Source: Gordionus sp. m RMFG-2023 (taxonomy: Eukaryota; Nematomorpha; Gordioida; Chordodea; Parachordodidae). Taken from it: DNA of 64,000 bases. Below the pieces are notes generated by a model. The model was not told the DNA's origin. It did not search any database and was given only the letters and a program-made list of their open reading frames with translations. The position numbers were made by a program, and so were the translations under genes. This document shows, in pieces, positions 15,060-41,000 of this stretch (position 1 is its first letter; the number at the start of each line of letters is the position of its first letter). The DNA is taken from NCBI RefSeq assembly GCF_954871325.1, contig NC_088775.1, forward strand, positions 5,009,475 through 5,073,474, read 5' to 3'.

Positions 15060-18000
15060 CCTTAAATCGAGCGTCGAAAATTACGCTTCCGGTTTGAAGC
15101 GTGTTTTTGCACATTAAATTTTTTTTATATATACTCACTAATTTTTATATTAATTCCTCTCCATCTTTTAAGGCTATAAGTGTTTTAATAATTTATATTT
15201 AAATCAATAGTACCGTGTATAATTTTTAGTTTAATTTTTTTTATATATAATATCTAATTTAATATCTATGTAAAAGTATATAGGTAAGGTTTACTAAATT
15301 ATATTCACATCTTCAACTTAAGAAGCTGATAATTTTTTAAACTCCTAACACGTTCTGGCATGGTCTTAGTCTATCATTAAAATTATTCTGAATATTTTGT
15401 TATAATCTCTTAACCTAATATTATATATTTATTATTAATATTATCCAGGTATGAAAACGGATTTGAGAGAACGCCGGAAAAAAAAATCAACAATTTATTT
15501 TGCTTTATAAAAATTTTTTAATATAATTATTTGTCATAGTTCTAACATTATTTTAAAGTATATTTGCATATAATACTTCAAAGCAATCTTACTGTGTATA
15601 TAATATTAACTACCTGTATTGTTTATTAATTTAATCTAGTTTGTCTCGAAATTTCTTTTAATATAATGTTAAAAATTAATTTAATATATAAATTGTATTT
15701 ACAAATTTTTTTTACATTCTTCTAAATTATATTTTTAATTTAAATTAGTAATATATTTTGTAAAAATAATAATACACATTTCTTTTATTGTTCATCAAAA
15801 ATGCTTTTATTTCTAATAAAATTATTTTATCCAAGTGTAAAATTTTTTTTACTTTTTAACTGTGAACCATTTTGAGATTAAGGTTTTGTTCTTAAAGATT
15901 TTATCCATTAGGAAAAAGAAATAATCCGAGAGTATAATATATTCAAAATATAAGCTGTTTATGAATAATAACATAATTTTAGATTACAATAAATTATAAA
16001 AAGAATTGTATACCTACAATATTTATGACACCCTTCACATGAGATGGATAAAAATTTTTTTCAATATCCACCAGTAAAAGGGGGTTTTATACATTTTGCT
16101 TTCATTATATGCAGAGGGGTTTACAGATAATTTTCATAGCGTTCAAAATTGAGTATTTTAGAAAATCAGTTGTGATTAAAAGGGAACAAATTTATATAGT
16201 TTTTGTGATTGTGTACATAATTCCGATTACTGAATGGGAAAAGTCCTGAGATTTGTCCTTGAAAATCTCCTAAAAAAATTAAATCCATCCCAGAGTTGGG
16301 TCCTTCTATTATATATTAAATAGGCAAATTTATATTATAATTTTTAAATGAAAAAGAATCCTTATCTCTAGTAAGTAGGAAATGTTTTTTAAGTATATAT
16401 TTCCACTTCTCTAAAGACCGCCATCCCCAGTTAATTCAATTTGAATCTTTAGATCTTAATCAGACAATATCTAGCTTGACGGAATGACTTTTACAACCGA
16501 CAGGCACTAAAGTATTTCTTGCAAAAATAAGTATTAAATCCAGGATCGTCGATCCTTTGATCTAGATTTTTTTAACAAGTGTATTCATCTGAATATATTC
16601 TGTTCTTAAGACGAATTTTAAGTAATTCACAATTCAGTAATAATATCTTCAGAATTTTTTTATCAGTGAATAGTTTATTCATTTAATACTCACCCTTTAA
16701 TTTTATCTTAATATATCCAAATTAAGTATAGCTATCTTATTTAGAAACATCTACCATAGTCAATGCAGTAAGTATAGGGGAAGATGGGCTATTCAAATAT
16801 TTATAAAAAAATGCTTGTTGTTAATGTAAGATTTTTAAAATGAAAATAAAATATCTGTCTAACATTCTAAAAAAAATTATCATCACTATTTTTAGTTTAT
16901 TTCACGAAATAAAATGCAATTTTTTTAAAGGCCAAAAAATCTATAAAGTTAGGCAGTGCTGGTGTAACGTGTTATTTATACTCCGTAAAAAATATACTCA
17001 TATTTAGTAATATTAGTTTTTAAAAATCTTTTGCCATCGCACTCCAAGGGTTATAGTGGTAAAAAAATGATTTTTCAGGACTCTAGTTGAAAGGCAAATC
17101 AATGGCGTATCCTGAATTTTTCTAAAAGACTAAAATATTCTAATGCTTTTTTTTAAAACCAAATTAACCCCGTTATCATTTATCATAAATATAAACAATA
17201 AACATTTTAGGAATCTAAATAAAATGGAACTCTAAAAAAAATTTTATTTTTAAAAAGCCTGGTCCTGGTAGAAAATACAAATTTTTATTATAAATCAATG
17301 TGGCAAAGTTACAGCTTATTATAAATATAATTCTATCCATTTTATAATACATTGATAATTAAAATAATATTCATTTTTATACACAAGGCTTGGATTGTAA
17401 GAACAGCAGATAAGATTTTGAATAAAACTTATAAATCAGGGTGCCGCAGCATACCAGATTTCCAAAAATGAAAAATATTTACTTTCTTATCCAATCTTTT
17501 GAAATCGCCAAATCCAATTGTTTTCATTCCAATCCTTTTCTCTGCAAACGATAGCTCTCTTTTAGCTATTTTCTCCTGTATTTTCTTTAAGTTGTATCAA
17601 TTAATCTAAATCATCTTGTTCCATAGCTTCATCCAAACTATAATCATCAGATAAAATGGGTCCTGGATATGGTTTAAACCCGACTCAAGTTAATAATATA
17701 CCTTTTCGCACAAATCTTATCATCATTTAAGTAATGTTTAAGGATTTATACCTTTTATATTTAAATAAATTGAAAATATTAAAATATTGATATTTGTATT
17801 TACAATTTTACAAATATCTTAATATATGATTTTAAAAATAAAATTCATTGAACGGTTCAAAATAATTCGCGGGTACGGTTCGGGTTTTTAAAATTTTTAA
17901 AACTGGGTCCAGGTCCGGTTTGGGTTTAATTCCGGGTTTGGGTTCGGTTAGAATCTCTGCCGACTCGGAACTATTTCCCTCAACGTCTGACAAATTTTTA

Positions 18001-19215
18001 TATTTATTATATTTTTTTAAAAGAATTAAATTGAGACATAAGGAAAAAGGAAGCAAATTATTTAAACCAAGAGGATGACTAAAAAAATATGTGAATAAAT
18101 ATTTACATAGTCAAATATTTGTTTATTTATTTTCTCCGTTACATACAGATACAACCATTGGTATGAGCTGGCCCAGGTTTGTGAAAAATATTTATTTTCT
18201 CCGGCCCGAGTTAAATTTGGTTATAATATGTAATTGTTTAAAAAGTAACATTATTTCTTTCTTTTTTTTATAAGTATTTTATAATATTTGATTTGAAAAT
18301 AAAATTATAATCTTTATAAAATTTTTATCTAGTATAATAGATTAGAAAGGGCAACTTTAAAATTGTATGATTAGACTAAAAGAATAAGAATTATTATAAT
18401 TAGTGAATAATTTAGATTAAGAATTTCTTCAATTTATTTCTTTTATTAAAGAAAATTTGACATATATAAAATAATTAGAGTTAATATGTAACTTCATTGG
18501 TATAATTCGCTTGGCCCCTAAGGAGAAGGCACGTTTTTCACAAGGAAGCGGACAAAACCTTGTTACCCAGATAAGAATAATAAAGAAGATGGCACTAAAA
18601 AATTTCGGAATAGCTAGGAATATTTTTATTTCTTCTAAAAATTAACCCCTTGGGAGATGAGGGCATGATTAAAAGGGGTCCCCAGATATGGGGTTAATTA
18701 ATGATTAAATAGAATCCACGATTTTATATATAAAAAATTAAGCATATTTTCATATACGACTACTAAAAAGAATAAAACAACGTTCCATTGTAATACGTCT
18801 CCGGATATAAATTTTGGAAATTTTATATAATTTATATTTTAAAAGATATCAATTTTTTAGAAACTCTATGATTAATTTTCAACTACACTCTTTTTCTCTT
18901 ATTTTTATTCTTATAACATAAATTAAACATGAAACTTTACGACAAATAATTCCATAGTGATTATTTTACAATATCTTTTTTTCAATTTATAATAATAATC
19001 AAAATAGCTCTTTCGAAGTTTAATATAAACTGTTTAAAGAAATTATTTACATATAAAAATATGTAAATACAACACGTATATATTTTAAAATTTCTGTAAA
19101 CTATTATCAGAAGATGCATTAAATTTATGATAGATTTAAATTTACCATTTATTTGAATCCCTCTGGAATTTGAAAATTTTGACCTGGTAACCATGTTCCT
19201 ATCCTATGTATCGAT

Positions 19216-19556
19216 GTAAGCGTAAATGTGTCATTATTTCAACTTTAAATCACATTTTGAGCGCATTTTTTAATATTTAAATATCTCATTTTACCGGAAA
19301 TTTATTCTAACATGTTCACATTACCCTACCCTATAAATATCACACAATTTTGTCATGAAATTTTGAACTTAATTATATTTATTTATATTAGTTTTCCCAT
19401 AGATTTTTTTTTTAAATAAAAATTATACATGACAACGGTTTATCGTGAAATTGTCTAAAATTCATAAGATAGGTTTTCTAAGTAAACATGCTGAAATACA
19501 CTTCCCCGCGCTTCAAAAATTGATTTAAAGTTGTCAAAAAACACATTTACGCCAAC
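19216..19556. mobile_element. MITE of the CCGGAAATGTATTC family
   Basis: Starts GTAAGCGTAAATGTGTCATT and ends AAACACATTTACGCCAAC, a terminal inverted repeat of about 16 bp. Inside are inverted subterminal blocks: ACCGGAAATTTATTCTAACA with TACCCTATAAATAT on the left, and AAATTCATAAGATAGG with CATGCTGAAATACA on the right. It belongs to the same family as 50160-50735 and 57622-57965. Confidence 0.7.
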
Positions 19557-20039
19557 ATGTACAATAATTTAAGAAAAAAATTATTAAATAGGAAAAGTTA
19601 GATAAAATCAAAATTTTTATTTAGCGAAAATCGTTTATGTAATCTTTAATCCTAATCTTTGAATATAGGAAGCAATATTCTAAGCATTGCAAAATATTTG
19701 ATAGATTTAATTTTAAATGGCATAAAGTCACTTTTCAAAAAATTTATTTCGAACGGAGGAAGAAAGGGTGGGGGTAAAACCAAACTGCTTCCTCCTTAAT
19801 TACGACCAATGAGTGATAGAGAAAATCAGGAAATAATTGTTAAGTTCTTTTTTTTTCATAGATTTCAGATAAAGGACACATTTAAGACAATTCTTGTTTA
19901 CCTGATGCACAATAAAAAAATACCGTTAAAATATTTCGCTCTTATGAATTTAAAACATATGGGAGTTTAATATATTAATTTCAATATCTTGTTTATCTTT
20001 TGATAAGCGCATTTCGCAATATATTCTTTGTTTCGTTTA

Positions 20040-20190
20040 TAAAGCTCCCGCGAAAACGTAGGTTTCGCAGAAATAGTTTCGAGGTAATGGGTTTCGCGAT
20101 ATTGTCTTAATTGTAAACGTTTCGCGGTAAAAAAATTTTTACGTATTGGTTTCGTGATAATAACTTCGCAAAAAAAATGTTTCGCTGAAT
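20040..20190. repeat. Degenerate GGTTTCGCG-rich stretch
   Basis: Six or seven occurrences of a TTTCGCG-like word (GTTTCGCAG, GTTTCGAGG, GTTTCGCGAT, GTTTCGCGGT, GTTTCGTGAT, GTTTCGCTG) at spacings of about 20-30 bp. It stands out from the AT-rich surroundings. It may be a decayed tandem array; no function is visible. Confidence 0.6.
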
Positions 20191-20384
20191 TGACCTAATA
20201 TTTTATTTTCCGATATATCTTCCTTATTTTTTATAAAATAAACAATTACCTTGAAAAAACTATATAAATAAAATGAAATTAACCCCAAAACCTCAAAACA
20301 TAATAATATATATAAAATATTATAGATAATATTATAATTTTGTTCTTTCCTAATGATGTTATTCTAGATAACAAAATTTTAATA

Positions 20385-20440
20385 ATTCTCTTTCTTTCTT
20401 TATTTCTTTTCTCCCTTCCTTCCTTCCTTCCTTCCTTCTT
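20385..20440. repeat. Pyrimidine microsatellite (TTTC/TTCC)n
   Basis: Runs of TTTC change into about six copies of CCTT/TTCC, all pyrimidine on the plus strand. A simple repeat; the minus-strand frame running through it (GRKEGRKE...) is an artefact of the repeat. Confidence 0.9.
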
Positions 20441-21980
20441 TTTAAAATTTGGAACCTCTGAAGGTATCTGCTAGTGGTAAATATATATATAATCCAGGAC
20501 AAAAATATCTTGGACAAAAAGACTAATAAAAATATATCCATTTTTATAAATAGAATTTTTAAAAAAAAATTTAAATGCCTTTTTAAGACTGTATCCAAAA
20601 CATCAAAAAATTATATTCACAAACTTTCTAAACTTTAAACAAAATAAATAAATAAGCTATTTTAAATATATATGAAATTTTAAAAAATTTAAACAAAGTT
20701 TTGAAACTTTTTTAATATTCTTTTTCTTTCTGAATTTGAGTATTTTATTTTTGCATTCGAGTGTCACCTTCGACATTTCTATTCGGGATTTAAACATACT
20801 ATTTTTATGTCATTAAAATTATAATATAAAAATAGGAGTCGTTTTTTCCCCCCCCCCATAAATGAATAACAATTATTAATCGTATTTTTAATAATTACTA
20901 CTTTGGTTTATATTTTTCAAGAAAAAAATGAAATATTTTTACCTGGCCTAAAAAACTCATATAAGAACCAAAGTAGTCATTGGTGCTGGGATTTTCCATT
21001 TTGAAAAATCTACGCTAATATCTGTGTATGTGTCTACGTTTAAAAATTAATCACATTGAAGGATTAGGCACATACAGGCAGTGGTGGGGGGGGGGGTGGA
21101 AAGGTAGGTTTTTTTTTCTCCATAAATTTTATTGAAGACCTTAAGTCCACTTATTGTACTTGGGTTTTCATTAATGTTTTTTTTCCCCCTAAAAATTTAG
21201 AAATTATAAGTCGTTACTTTAAAAAAGTTATTAAATTTATACCAATTTTTCTTTGAAAATTCTTCCTATTTAGGGATGCATAGGGCGAAAATTTTTATCA
21301 GCCTAATATAAAACTATATCTACGAAAGCAGGCAAATTCGCGACGGGGGGGGGGGATATTTCCAACAATGTTACGCACACCCCTACACTGCAGGTTCAAG
21401 GTCATGTCTAAGTTCTAATAAAAAAATATTTTTTGTGTTGGTTGTGAAATGGGAAGTGAAATAAAAAAAAATTAATAAAATATTTTTGCTTTGGTTGTGG
21501 ATGTGTGAAGTTGAAATATAAAAAATTTTAAGTTGTTAATAATTTTTCAAAATATGAAATTACTTTTTTTTTATATAATATAATAATCTCCTTTTGTCTA
21601 ATTTTTTATATATAATCCTTTTTTTATATAATAATCACCTTTGTCTAATACTATTATAAAAAAAACCTTTTTTTTTAAAATAATTCTCCTTTTGTGATAA
21701 CTTTATCTAATAGTATGTTGTAAATTAAGATGTCTCATTTTTTTTAAAATCTCATTGTTCATTAATTGGCACGAAGCCAAGCCATCATGAAACTTTTATT
21801 ATATTGTAAAAGAAAAGTATATGATGAAATAATAATTATTTATCAATTGCAAAAAATAATAATAAATCATCGTTCATCAAATAAATTTAAATCATTTAAT
21901 AAAATAATTTTTTTTTTAATACACATTTCAATAAATCAGAATATATATATTTAATTACACAAAGAAATTCACTAAAAAAA

Positions 21981-33937
<11,957 letters not shown>

Positions 33938-36900
33938 GTTGTCAAATATATCTCCTGATTGCTAGCCTTTGCATTATTAAAATTATTTTTGTCTATAATT
34001 ACTAGTTGATATATTAATTCTGAATAATTTCCATATTTTAAAGTTATGATGGGCACATTAATATTATATTTAAATTAATACTTATAGTTATATTTTTTGT
34101 TTAATTTTTATATAAATACCTTAAATTCTCGAATATCTTGGCGTGGCCTTAGCCTTAAAAAAAAAATTGAATTTTTAAATATTATTTTAAAAATTTTCCT
34201 TTAAAATCATTCTGATTTTAATTATATTGTAATATTTTAACCTAATGCAATATATTAATAATATTATCCAGGTATGGAAATGAATACGAGAGAACGCTGA
34301 AAATATCTAAAATTTTTTTGTTTTATAATTTTTTATAAATATAATTATATTTATCGTAGTTGTAACATTATTTTAAGTATATCTTGCTTATTATTCTTCA
34401 AAGCAATCTTACTTTATATGTATATTATTAACATATATATTGTTTATTAATTTAATATAGTTTATCTCAATAGTTTTTTTAAAATATATTTAGAAATTTT
34501 TTACATCATCTAAATTTAATATTTTTTAATCCAAAAAATTAGTAATATAATTTGTAAAATATAATATACATATTTTATATTGTATATCAAAAATGACATT
34601 TACTTCTAATAAAATAATTTTATCCAATAGTAAAATATAAAATTTTACTTTTAAACATAATTTGAGAATGAGATTTTGATCATAAATGTTTCTTCTAATT
34701 TTCTGCTGACTAGTCTTATAGGCCTAATACTACCAGAAATAAGAAATAATTCTATTATTAGAATATATTCAAAAAGCCATTTTTAATGAGAGTTTAATTT
34801 AATAACATAATTTTCGATTACCGAGTGAAATTAAAAAAACATATAAACCCGAATTACATGTGTGATCTCATTTTTTTTTTCTTTTTCTGCCATTATATTT
34901 TTCACTCTTCTATTGGATATTATCTTAGAGAGTATGTACTGTTTTTGGTAAGATAAGTCAATGGCCTTTGCGGTTTGCCAATACCAATGAATCGCGAGCG
35001 TTAATTTTCTAACGCGATCCATGATGGCCTCGCATATCGCTATATCGGCTTCCTTGTGCATTCGTTTTACTATCTTTCGTATATGCTTCAGCACATGACT
35101 TTCGTTTGCGGTATTTAGGTTCCCGTAAATCACTTATTAGACCTTTCTTTAGATTATTTACATTATGTCAAAATCTGTTCAATGCACGAGGTTATGATAG
35201 ACAAGGAACAATTTATACAACGCTTTATCATAATCAGTGTATACAGGAGAGACGGGTGAGGGGATTGGGTAGAAGCGTTGCCAATTATTTTTTAAGGGAG
35301 GTAGGAATCCAAAGGAAGGAAAATAAAAATAAGCACTATTTGATTAAAGATAAAAATGACTAATAAAAATTTAAATTGATTAATAAATATTTATTTCTCT
35401 TACATATAATATATTTTTACAAATTGAAGTGTAACAACTAATTGATTGTCATCAGCTAATGATTATTTATTATTCTTAACCTAAATAATCATGAGACCTG
35501 AAAGAGTTTAATTGTTTTGAGGTTATTAAGGTGGTTCATTATAAGATTTTTTAATTAATATCACGAGTTGTTAGAACATAACAGGTGAGAAATATTTTGG
35601 CAGAAGCTTTCGAAGTTTTTTATGGGGGTAGGGGTAGATTTTGGAAGGGATTTCCAATAAATTTTCTGTCATGTTGACGCTGATTGTAATGATCTTTACA
35701 TGAAACAAACGAAATATAAATTTGTAGAGCAATATCAAAAAATCCTTGCACCACTCGCTATTGTCTTAGATAAATTATAACCAACATATGCCATATTATG
35801 GGCAGTAGCTTTTATTCAACTTAAGATATTTAAAGAACAGCTTAGAAAGTTACAAGCGCATCAACTTCCCTCAACAATTTTCAATTATTCAACTCGACTT
35901 AAAAGAATTTAGAAAGGAAGTGGAACCTTATAATCAATTTTGATGGGGTATAGATGACACAGATTATTTTTAAAATCTATTTGTCAATGAAGCTCTACCG
36001 CATAATAAAATTGCGAAGAGTCATTCCCCAATTACAATAATCAATACCGATCAGCAGATGGACGACTAATTTTTATATAAGAATATTTCCATTATCTGAA
36101 TCATATGAAGTTTTTAAAAAAATTAAATAAATTTGGCAGTTCTACAGTATTTTAGAGACCCTTCTTATAAATATGGAGTTACAGAGTTTTTGATTTTCCT
36201 AGTCTCCCAAATTTAAAGAGAAATTTAAAATCCTCGTTTTTTGATTAGCTTACTTTAATGATATAAATTTAATTGTGAAACAAATCTTGAAAATTATTTT
36301 TGCATACTTATAGATTTTACTCATTTTTAGATAAATATAACAAAATTAGTACGAACATAGGGTTAAATTATATGAATAATCTATAATAAAAATAATTAAA
36401 TATATAATTTAAATACCTTTAGTAATAAATCAGATTACCATTCATTCCAGCATATAATAAATTTTTTAGTAACTTAGATGATAAATTTAAAACAATAAAA
36501 AGTAAAAGTAATAAAATAAAATAAAAAATAATCTAACAAATGAAAAGTCACAAAAATATAATAAATGGTTATATTGATAATAATTTTTTTCTTTCGTAAA
36601 TAAAATTTCTAATTTACTTAATCTAATATAAATACTCCTTGGGACCTACGAATCACGGCCCTAATGAACTTCGGGGCGACCTTTTTCTAAAAATAATCAC
36701 GGGTTCAGACTTTGGTACTAATATTTTTTTAAAAATTTTTTTAAATAGGATATCAATAAATTTTGAGGAATAAACTGATATATTTAAAATTATTGCAAAA
36801 AACAAGGGGCCAATTTTTAAATGTAGGTTATTATTTTTACAATTAAAAAAAATATTGAATTTGTATATATTTAAATAAATTTCAGGTCAGGTTGTGAAGA

Positions 36901-38032
36901 CAAATAATTTATAATTACTTAGGGTCGAGCTTTATGGGGCAAATAAAAAAAATTTTGTTTACGATCAGGCAGGACAAATTATTAGAAAATTTAGGGCTTG
37001 ACCAGGATACAAAAATAAGATCTGATGCAAATTACTAAGTCACATTAATAATGAAATTATATACAAAATCAAATCTTATTCAACTATCACAACATTAAAC
37101 AATTATTTATAAAATACAGATTATTATTGCTGTATATCAAATAGAACTCCTATTCAATTTTGGAAAAAAAGCTTTAAAGTAAATAGTAGAGGATAGTTGC
37201 CCCCAATGAATTACACTAATGTAGACGAGTTGTATTTGTATCAGACGTAGCCAGGACTTTGCTGGGGGAGGGCATTATTAGTTAGGGTTTTTTTCCCATA
37301 CGTTTTATTGGAGGTCTTTAGGTCCACATATTGTAGGCCTTTGGTCATATTATATTTCTTTTTATAAATTTGGGTTTTAAGTATTTTTATGAAATTGCTT
37401 TTTCTAAAAATTTTAAATTATAATAAAAGTCATTAACTTATATTTATTTTAAATTCCTTTTTATAGTGATATAAGGTGAGAGTGAGTGTGATGGAGTAGA
37501 GGGAAATCTTTTATTCGTTAAAAATGAATTTATAACTTGCAAATTTCCGGAGAAATAATATTCCCCTGACCCCCCCCCCCCCCCCATGGCTACGTTTATG
37601 CAGTATTTATAACCTTTTAGAATTTTTTATCGGTATTGGCGTCTATATGTTTGAAAGTTATTATTAACAAGAATGGAAACAAATTTAAAATTTTCGTATT
37701 TCGAATATTTTAAGTAATTCTTCTAGTGAGTCATGTAACTATTCATATTTTTCGAATGTGAAATTTAAAAAAATCGTCGATTTGAAATTTGATGTGAGGG
37801 TAATCCATATACATAAGATGAAATTTATACTATTATAATTTTAATACATTCATTGAATAATTTTCTATAAGCATTATGTATCTTTATTGTCTTGAAGTTC
37901 TCAATTTTAGAATCAAACATCTAGAAAATAATAAAATATTTATTGGAAATTTCCATAATTTGTTTTTTATGTGGATATTTGGAAAACTTTACAGGTGATA
38001 CATTACCTGTAAAAATTAGAATTCTGTTTCAA
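33938..38032. other. Spacer between cathepsin gene 2 and the CCP110-like gene
   Basis: The first about 600 bp match the 3' flank of cathepsin gene 1. The rest is AT-rich and includes an unexplained pair of overlapping ORFs at 34831-35363, a dispersed repeat near 37260-37370 (CCCATACGTTTTATTGGAGG, then GGTCCACATATTGTAGGCCT) and a C-tract of about 17 at 37569-37586. The last 100 bp before 38033 are probably the 5' leader of the CCP110-like gene, with an ACAG acceptor at 37991-37994 that may end a 5' UTR intron. Confidence 0.5.
34831..35363. other. Unidentified overlapping ORFs on opposite strands
   Basis: Minus strand 35133-34831 encodes 100 codons with a charged, helix-rich stretch (HVLKHIRKIVKRMHKEAD, IMDRVRKLTLAIHWYWQTAK). 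The plus strand from about 35073 to 35363 encodes NLFNARGYDRQGTIYTTLYH, IQERRVRGLGRSVANYF, LREVGIQRK. Base composition here is richer in G+C than its surroundings, which suggests former coding sequence. I recognise neither protein, and they cannot both be real along the overlap. It may be a fragment of a transposon or a host exon. Confidence 0.25.
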
Positions 38033-41000
38033 ATGAAGAATTCTAAAGAGGACGTAATTGATTTATTATTAGCCAGTTTACAGAAAAACATTGAAAATCT
38101 AACTTTATCCCCTAATTACATTCCTAACCTTAATTATAAAAGTTGTATTTGTATTAATTCCATTCCAATAATTCCTCCAGCTGTAAGATAATTATATATT
38201 TTATCATATACATATTTTTTAGATGACTCTCATTAAACTCGATGAAATGAGATCCTTTAAAATAAAAGCTTCAAGCTTAGAAAAAAAGATGCATTCTCAA
38301 AAAACATCTCTTCTTTTGGATAAAATTCATTCCATAATTGATAAGGTTTTACTAATTTTAATATATTATTTTATAATTTTTATAGCTAGAACCTAATTTT
38401 GATGAAACATTTATTAATTCCACACATTTTGACAAATTAAATCAAGATGACACCTATATTGAAACAAAAACAAAAGAACATCTAAATCTTAATCAAACAT
38501 TTAAAAACAATGAAAATCTATCAATTTCAGATCAAAGCAGAAATAAAGATCAAAATAGTCAGATGAATATACTTAAAAGACAAAATTTTGATTTTCTCTT
38601 GTTAGATGCAGTAAACATGGAAAATATTAAAACATCTGATAACAAAATTAATACCCTTTTTATCGACCAATTAAATTGTAATATTCCTTCTAACAAAATT
38701 ATAGAAAAAATATCACCAAAATCTAAATCAATACAAAACTCTCTCAAACCAATTAAAACCACTATAAAATATTTGAATACTGAATCTGACAAGATAAACA
38801 TGAGTAATCATGATAATGATCTTAATAATGGGGAGTCAATATGTGATGAAACCTTCACAAATTTATATAATGAAACTCAAGATAGTTCTCAATTATCTAA
38901 CTACTTGGACATATCAACTTGGTCAAGTTCTAATGACCATATAGATAATAATCAAAAGAAGGATAAAAATTGGAACTCCAAGTTATTAGTTAAAAATCAA
39001 GGGGATACCCCTTCATCAAACATGGTAAGAAGTAGTTCTTACACATTGGACAAACCCTCACCTGTATTACTGGCACATCTTATAGACACAGCCGATATTC
39101 AGGCCAGGTGTCAGAAAGGGTCACAAATTTACCTAAATAAAGAAATAATACCCAACAAAAATCTTGAAAATAAAATAATTCACGATAAAGACAATTTTTT
39201 GAACCAAAATTTCTCCCAATCATTACATGATACCAACCAAAATGTAAACATGACAAAAAATAAAAAATTTGTTCACTGCAATGGCCATGTAGATTCATTC
39301 CTCTCAAGTAACAATATGAGAACATCTTCTCCCATCAACTCCTTACCTTCATCCGATGATAAATCTTATATCTCGACTGAAAAAAAAGTTTCCCCTTTTC
39401 TGATATACCTTATATTATTTAATAAATTTAGATAAATAATATAATATCATCAATTCTATCAATCATTTTTGTATTTTAGAACTATATTTCATCTAATCTT
39501 TCGGGGAACCTCCAAAATAAGGCGTCTCCCCTAATCGACTCCTCTGACATATACCCTGCCTCGCGTCTATCACGCTCACCTTCAACGAACATTGAGCGAA
39601 TGAACCGCGAAAAATTGGAGAGAAAGGATTACGAAAAATCTTCGAAATTCGCCGATTCGAAATCTATATTAAACGCTTCCGAAATCATTACGGAAAACAT
39701 GGGCAAACTAGAACACATGGCAAAATACCTTAATGGCTTGGACCCATCCCCCTTTCCGCTACTCGAAGAGCATTACGAGTCGAACGGCGCGAGTCCCGAT
39801 TGCGGCTCTTTCAAAAATTTTGCCAAATACGAAATGCGCGATAACAAAAATGGAGAGCATTCTATCAACAACAGGGGGGACTCATACGAATCGGCTTCCC
39901 AAAACGACTGCAAAGAGACTAATGGTGGCTGTGAAATGAGAGTCAAGTTTTACCCAAGGAATCTTTGTGATTCTGGTTTAAAAAAAATAATTGATATTAT
40001 CATAAATATATAAATATGTTGAAATTGAGTAAGATACAGTTAAGATATCTAAATTTAAGTTTAGGAGGGATCCGCTATTTGGCTATTAACATAAAATAAA
40101 GATCCTCAAATACAAATAAAGGAATAGATTTATATACCGAGAAATTATTTTCGCCACATCGCATCCAACATATTTAATTTTTCGCCAATGACGAAAGTTT
40201 CTTAAAGATGCAAATTCGTTATATATAAAAAAAACTTAGATTATATTTGAATTGAATACCGTTTAATAACCAAATCACAAAAATTAACGAAAAAAATGGC
40301 AAATTGTTTAGAATTAAATTAATGTAAGAAGAGGAAGGAAGTAAACAAATTTATTTTTTTTAAAATCTTTGTCCAAAATATCCAAAAATTTGATTCGCAA
40401 ACTTTTGAGACTTTATCGAAAAAAGCCGAAATGTGCTCTTGTGCTCTTGTTTTAAAAAAAAATTATAAAAATGTTCAAAATATATATAGAAAATAATTTA
40501 ACATTAAGAATTTTTTATATAACTTTTGAAAGTTTTAAAACTTTCAAATTTAAAAGATTTTGGACATAGTCTAAAGTAAATTAAATTTGTAATCCTTCAT
40601 TTTTTTACCCTTTTTAAAATTATATATATATGTATCCTAACCCACACCTAGTTTGGGGTGATGGAACAAGCTGGCCCCAATTTAACAATTCGTCTCCGAG
40701 ATACTCGTTGGGCATTTAATAACAGATTTCCCTTTTCATCAAACTGTAAATATTTCAGTTTGAAATTATTATAAAGATAATGTTGGCTTTAATAATAGAT
40801 TTCCTTTTCATCAACTATAAATATTTTCAGTTTGAAATTATTATAACAGATAATTAAAGCTCTTCGAGTTATTTTTTGACAGAGCCCTGCAGAGATAACA
40901 ATTGCCCGGCCAGACCCGGTTTGATAAGGCCCAGCCTGGATTAAATTTAAAAAAAAATTAGGTATAAAGACATCCGCCCTCAAACCCATTTGCTCCACTT

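Larger units (their letters stand above)
15060..21980. other. AT-rich spacer between the two cathepsin genes
   Basis: The first about 600 bp match the 3' flank of gene 2 (both have CTTAACCTAATATTATAT-like sequence, ATTATCCAGGTATG and GAGAGAACGC), so the duplicated unit extends past the stop codon. The remainder is AT-rich with no convincing exon. It contains the MITE at 19216-19556, a CGGGTT-like patch at 17870-17960, a TTTCGCG-rich stretch at 20040-20190, a microsatellite at 20385-20440 and a dispersed repeat near 21120-21180. The last about 240 bp match the 5' flank of gene 1. Confidence 0.6.

Noticed and set aside
20359-20598. Minus-strand ORF with RKEGRKEGRKE
   Set aside because: The peptide is the translation of a TTCC/TTTC microsatellite.
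38559-38801. Minus-strand ORF opposite the large CCP110-like exon (also 39080-39325)
   Set aside because: It is the antisense of an exon whose plus frame matches CP110 in order and spacing.
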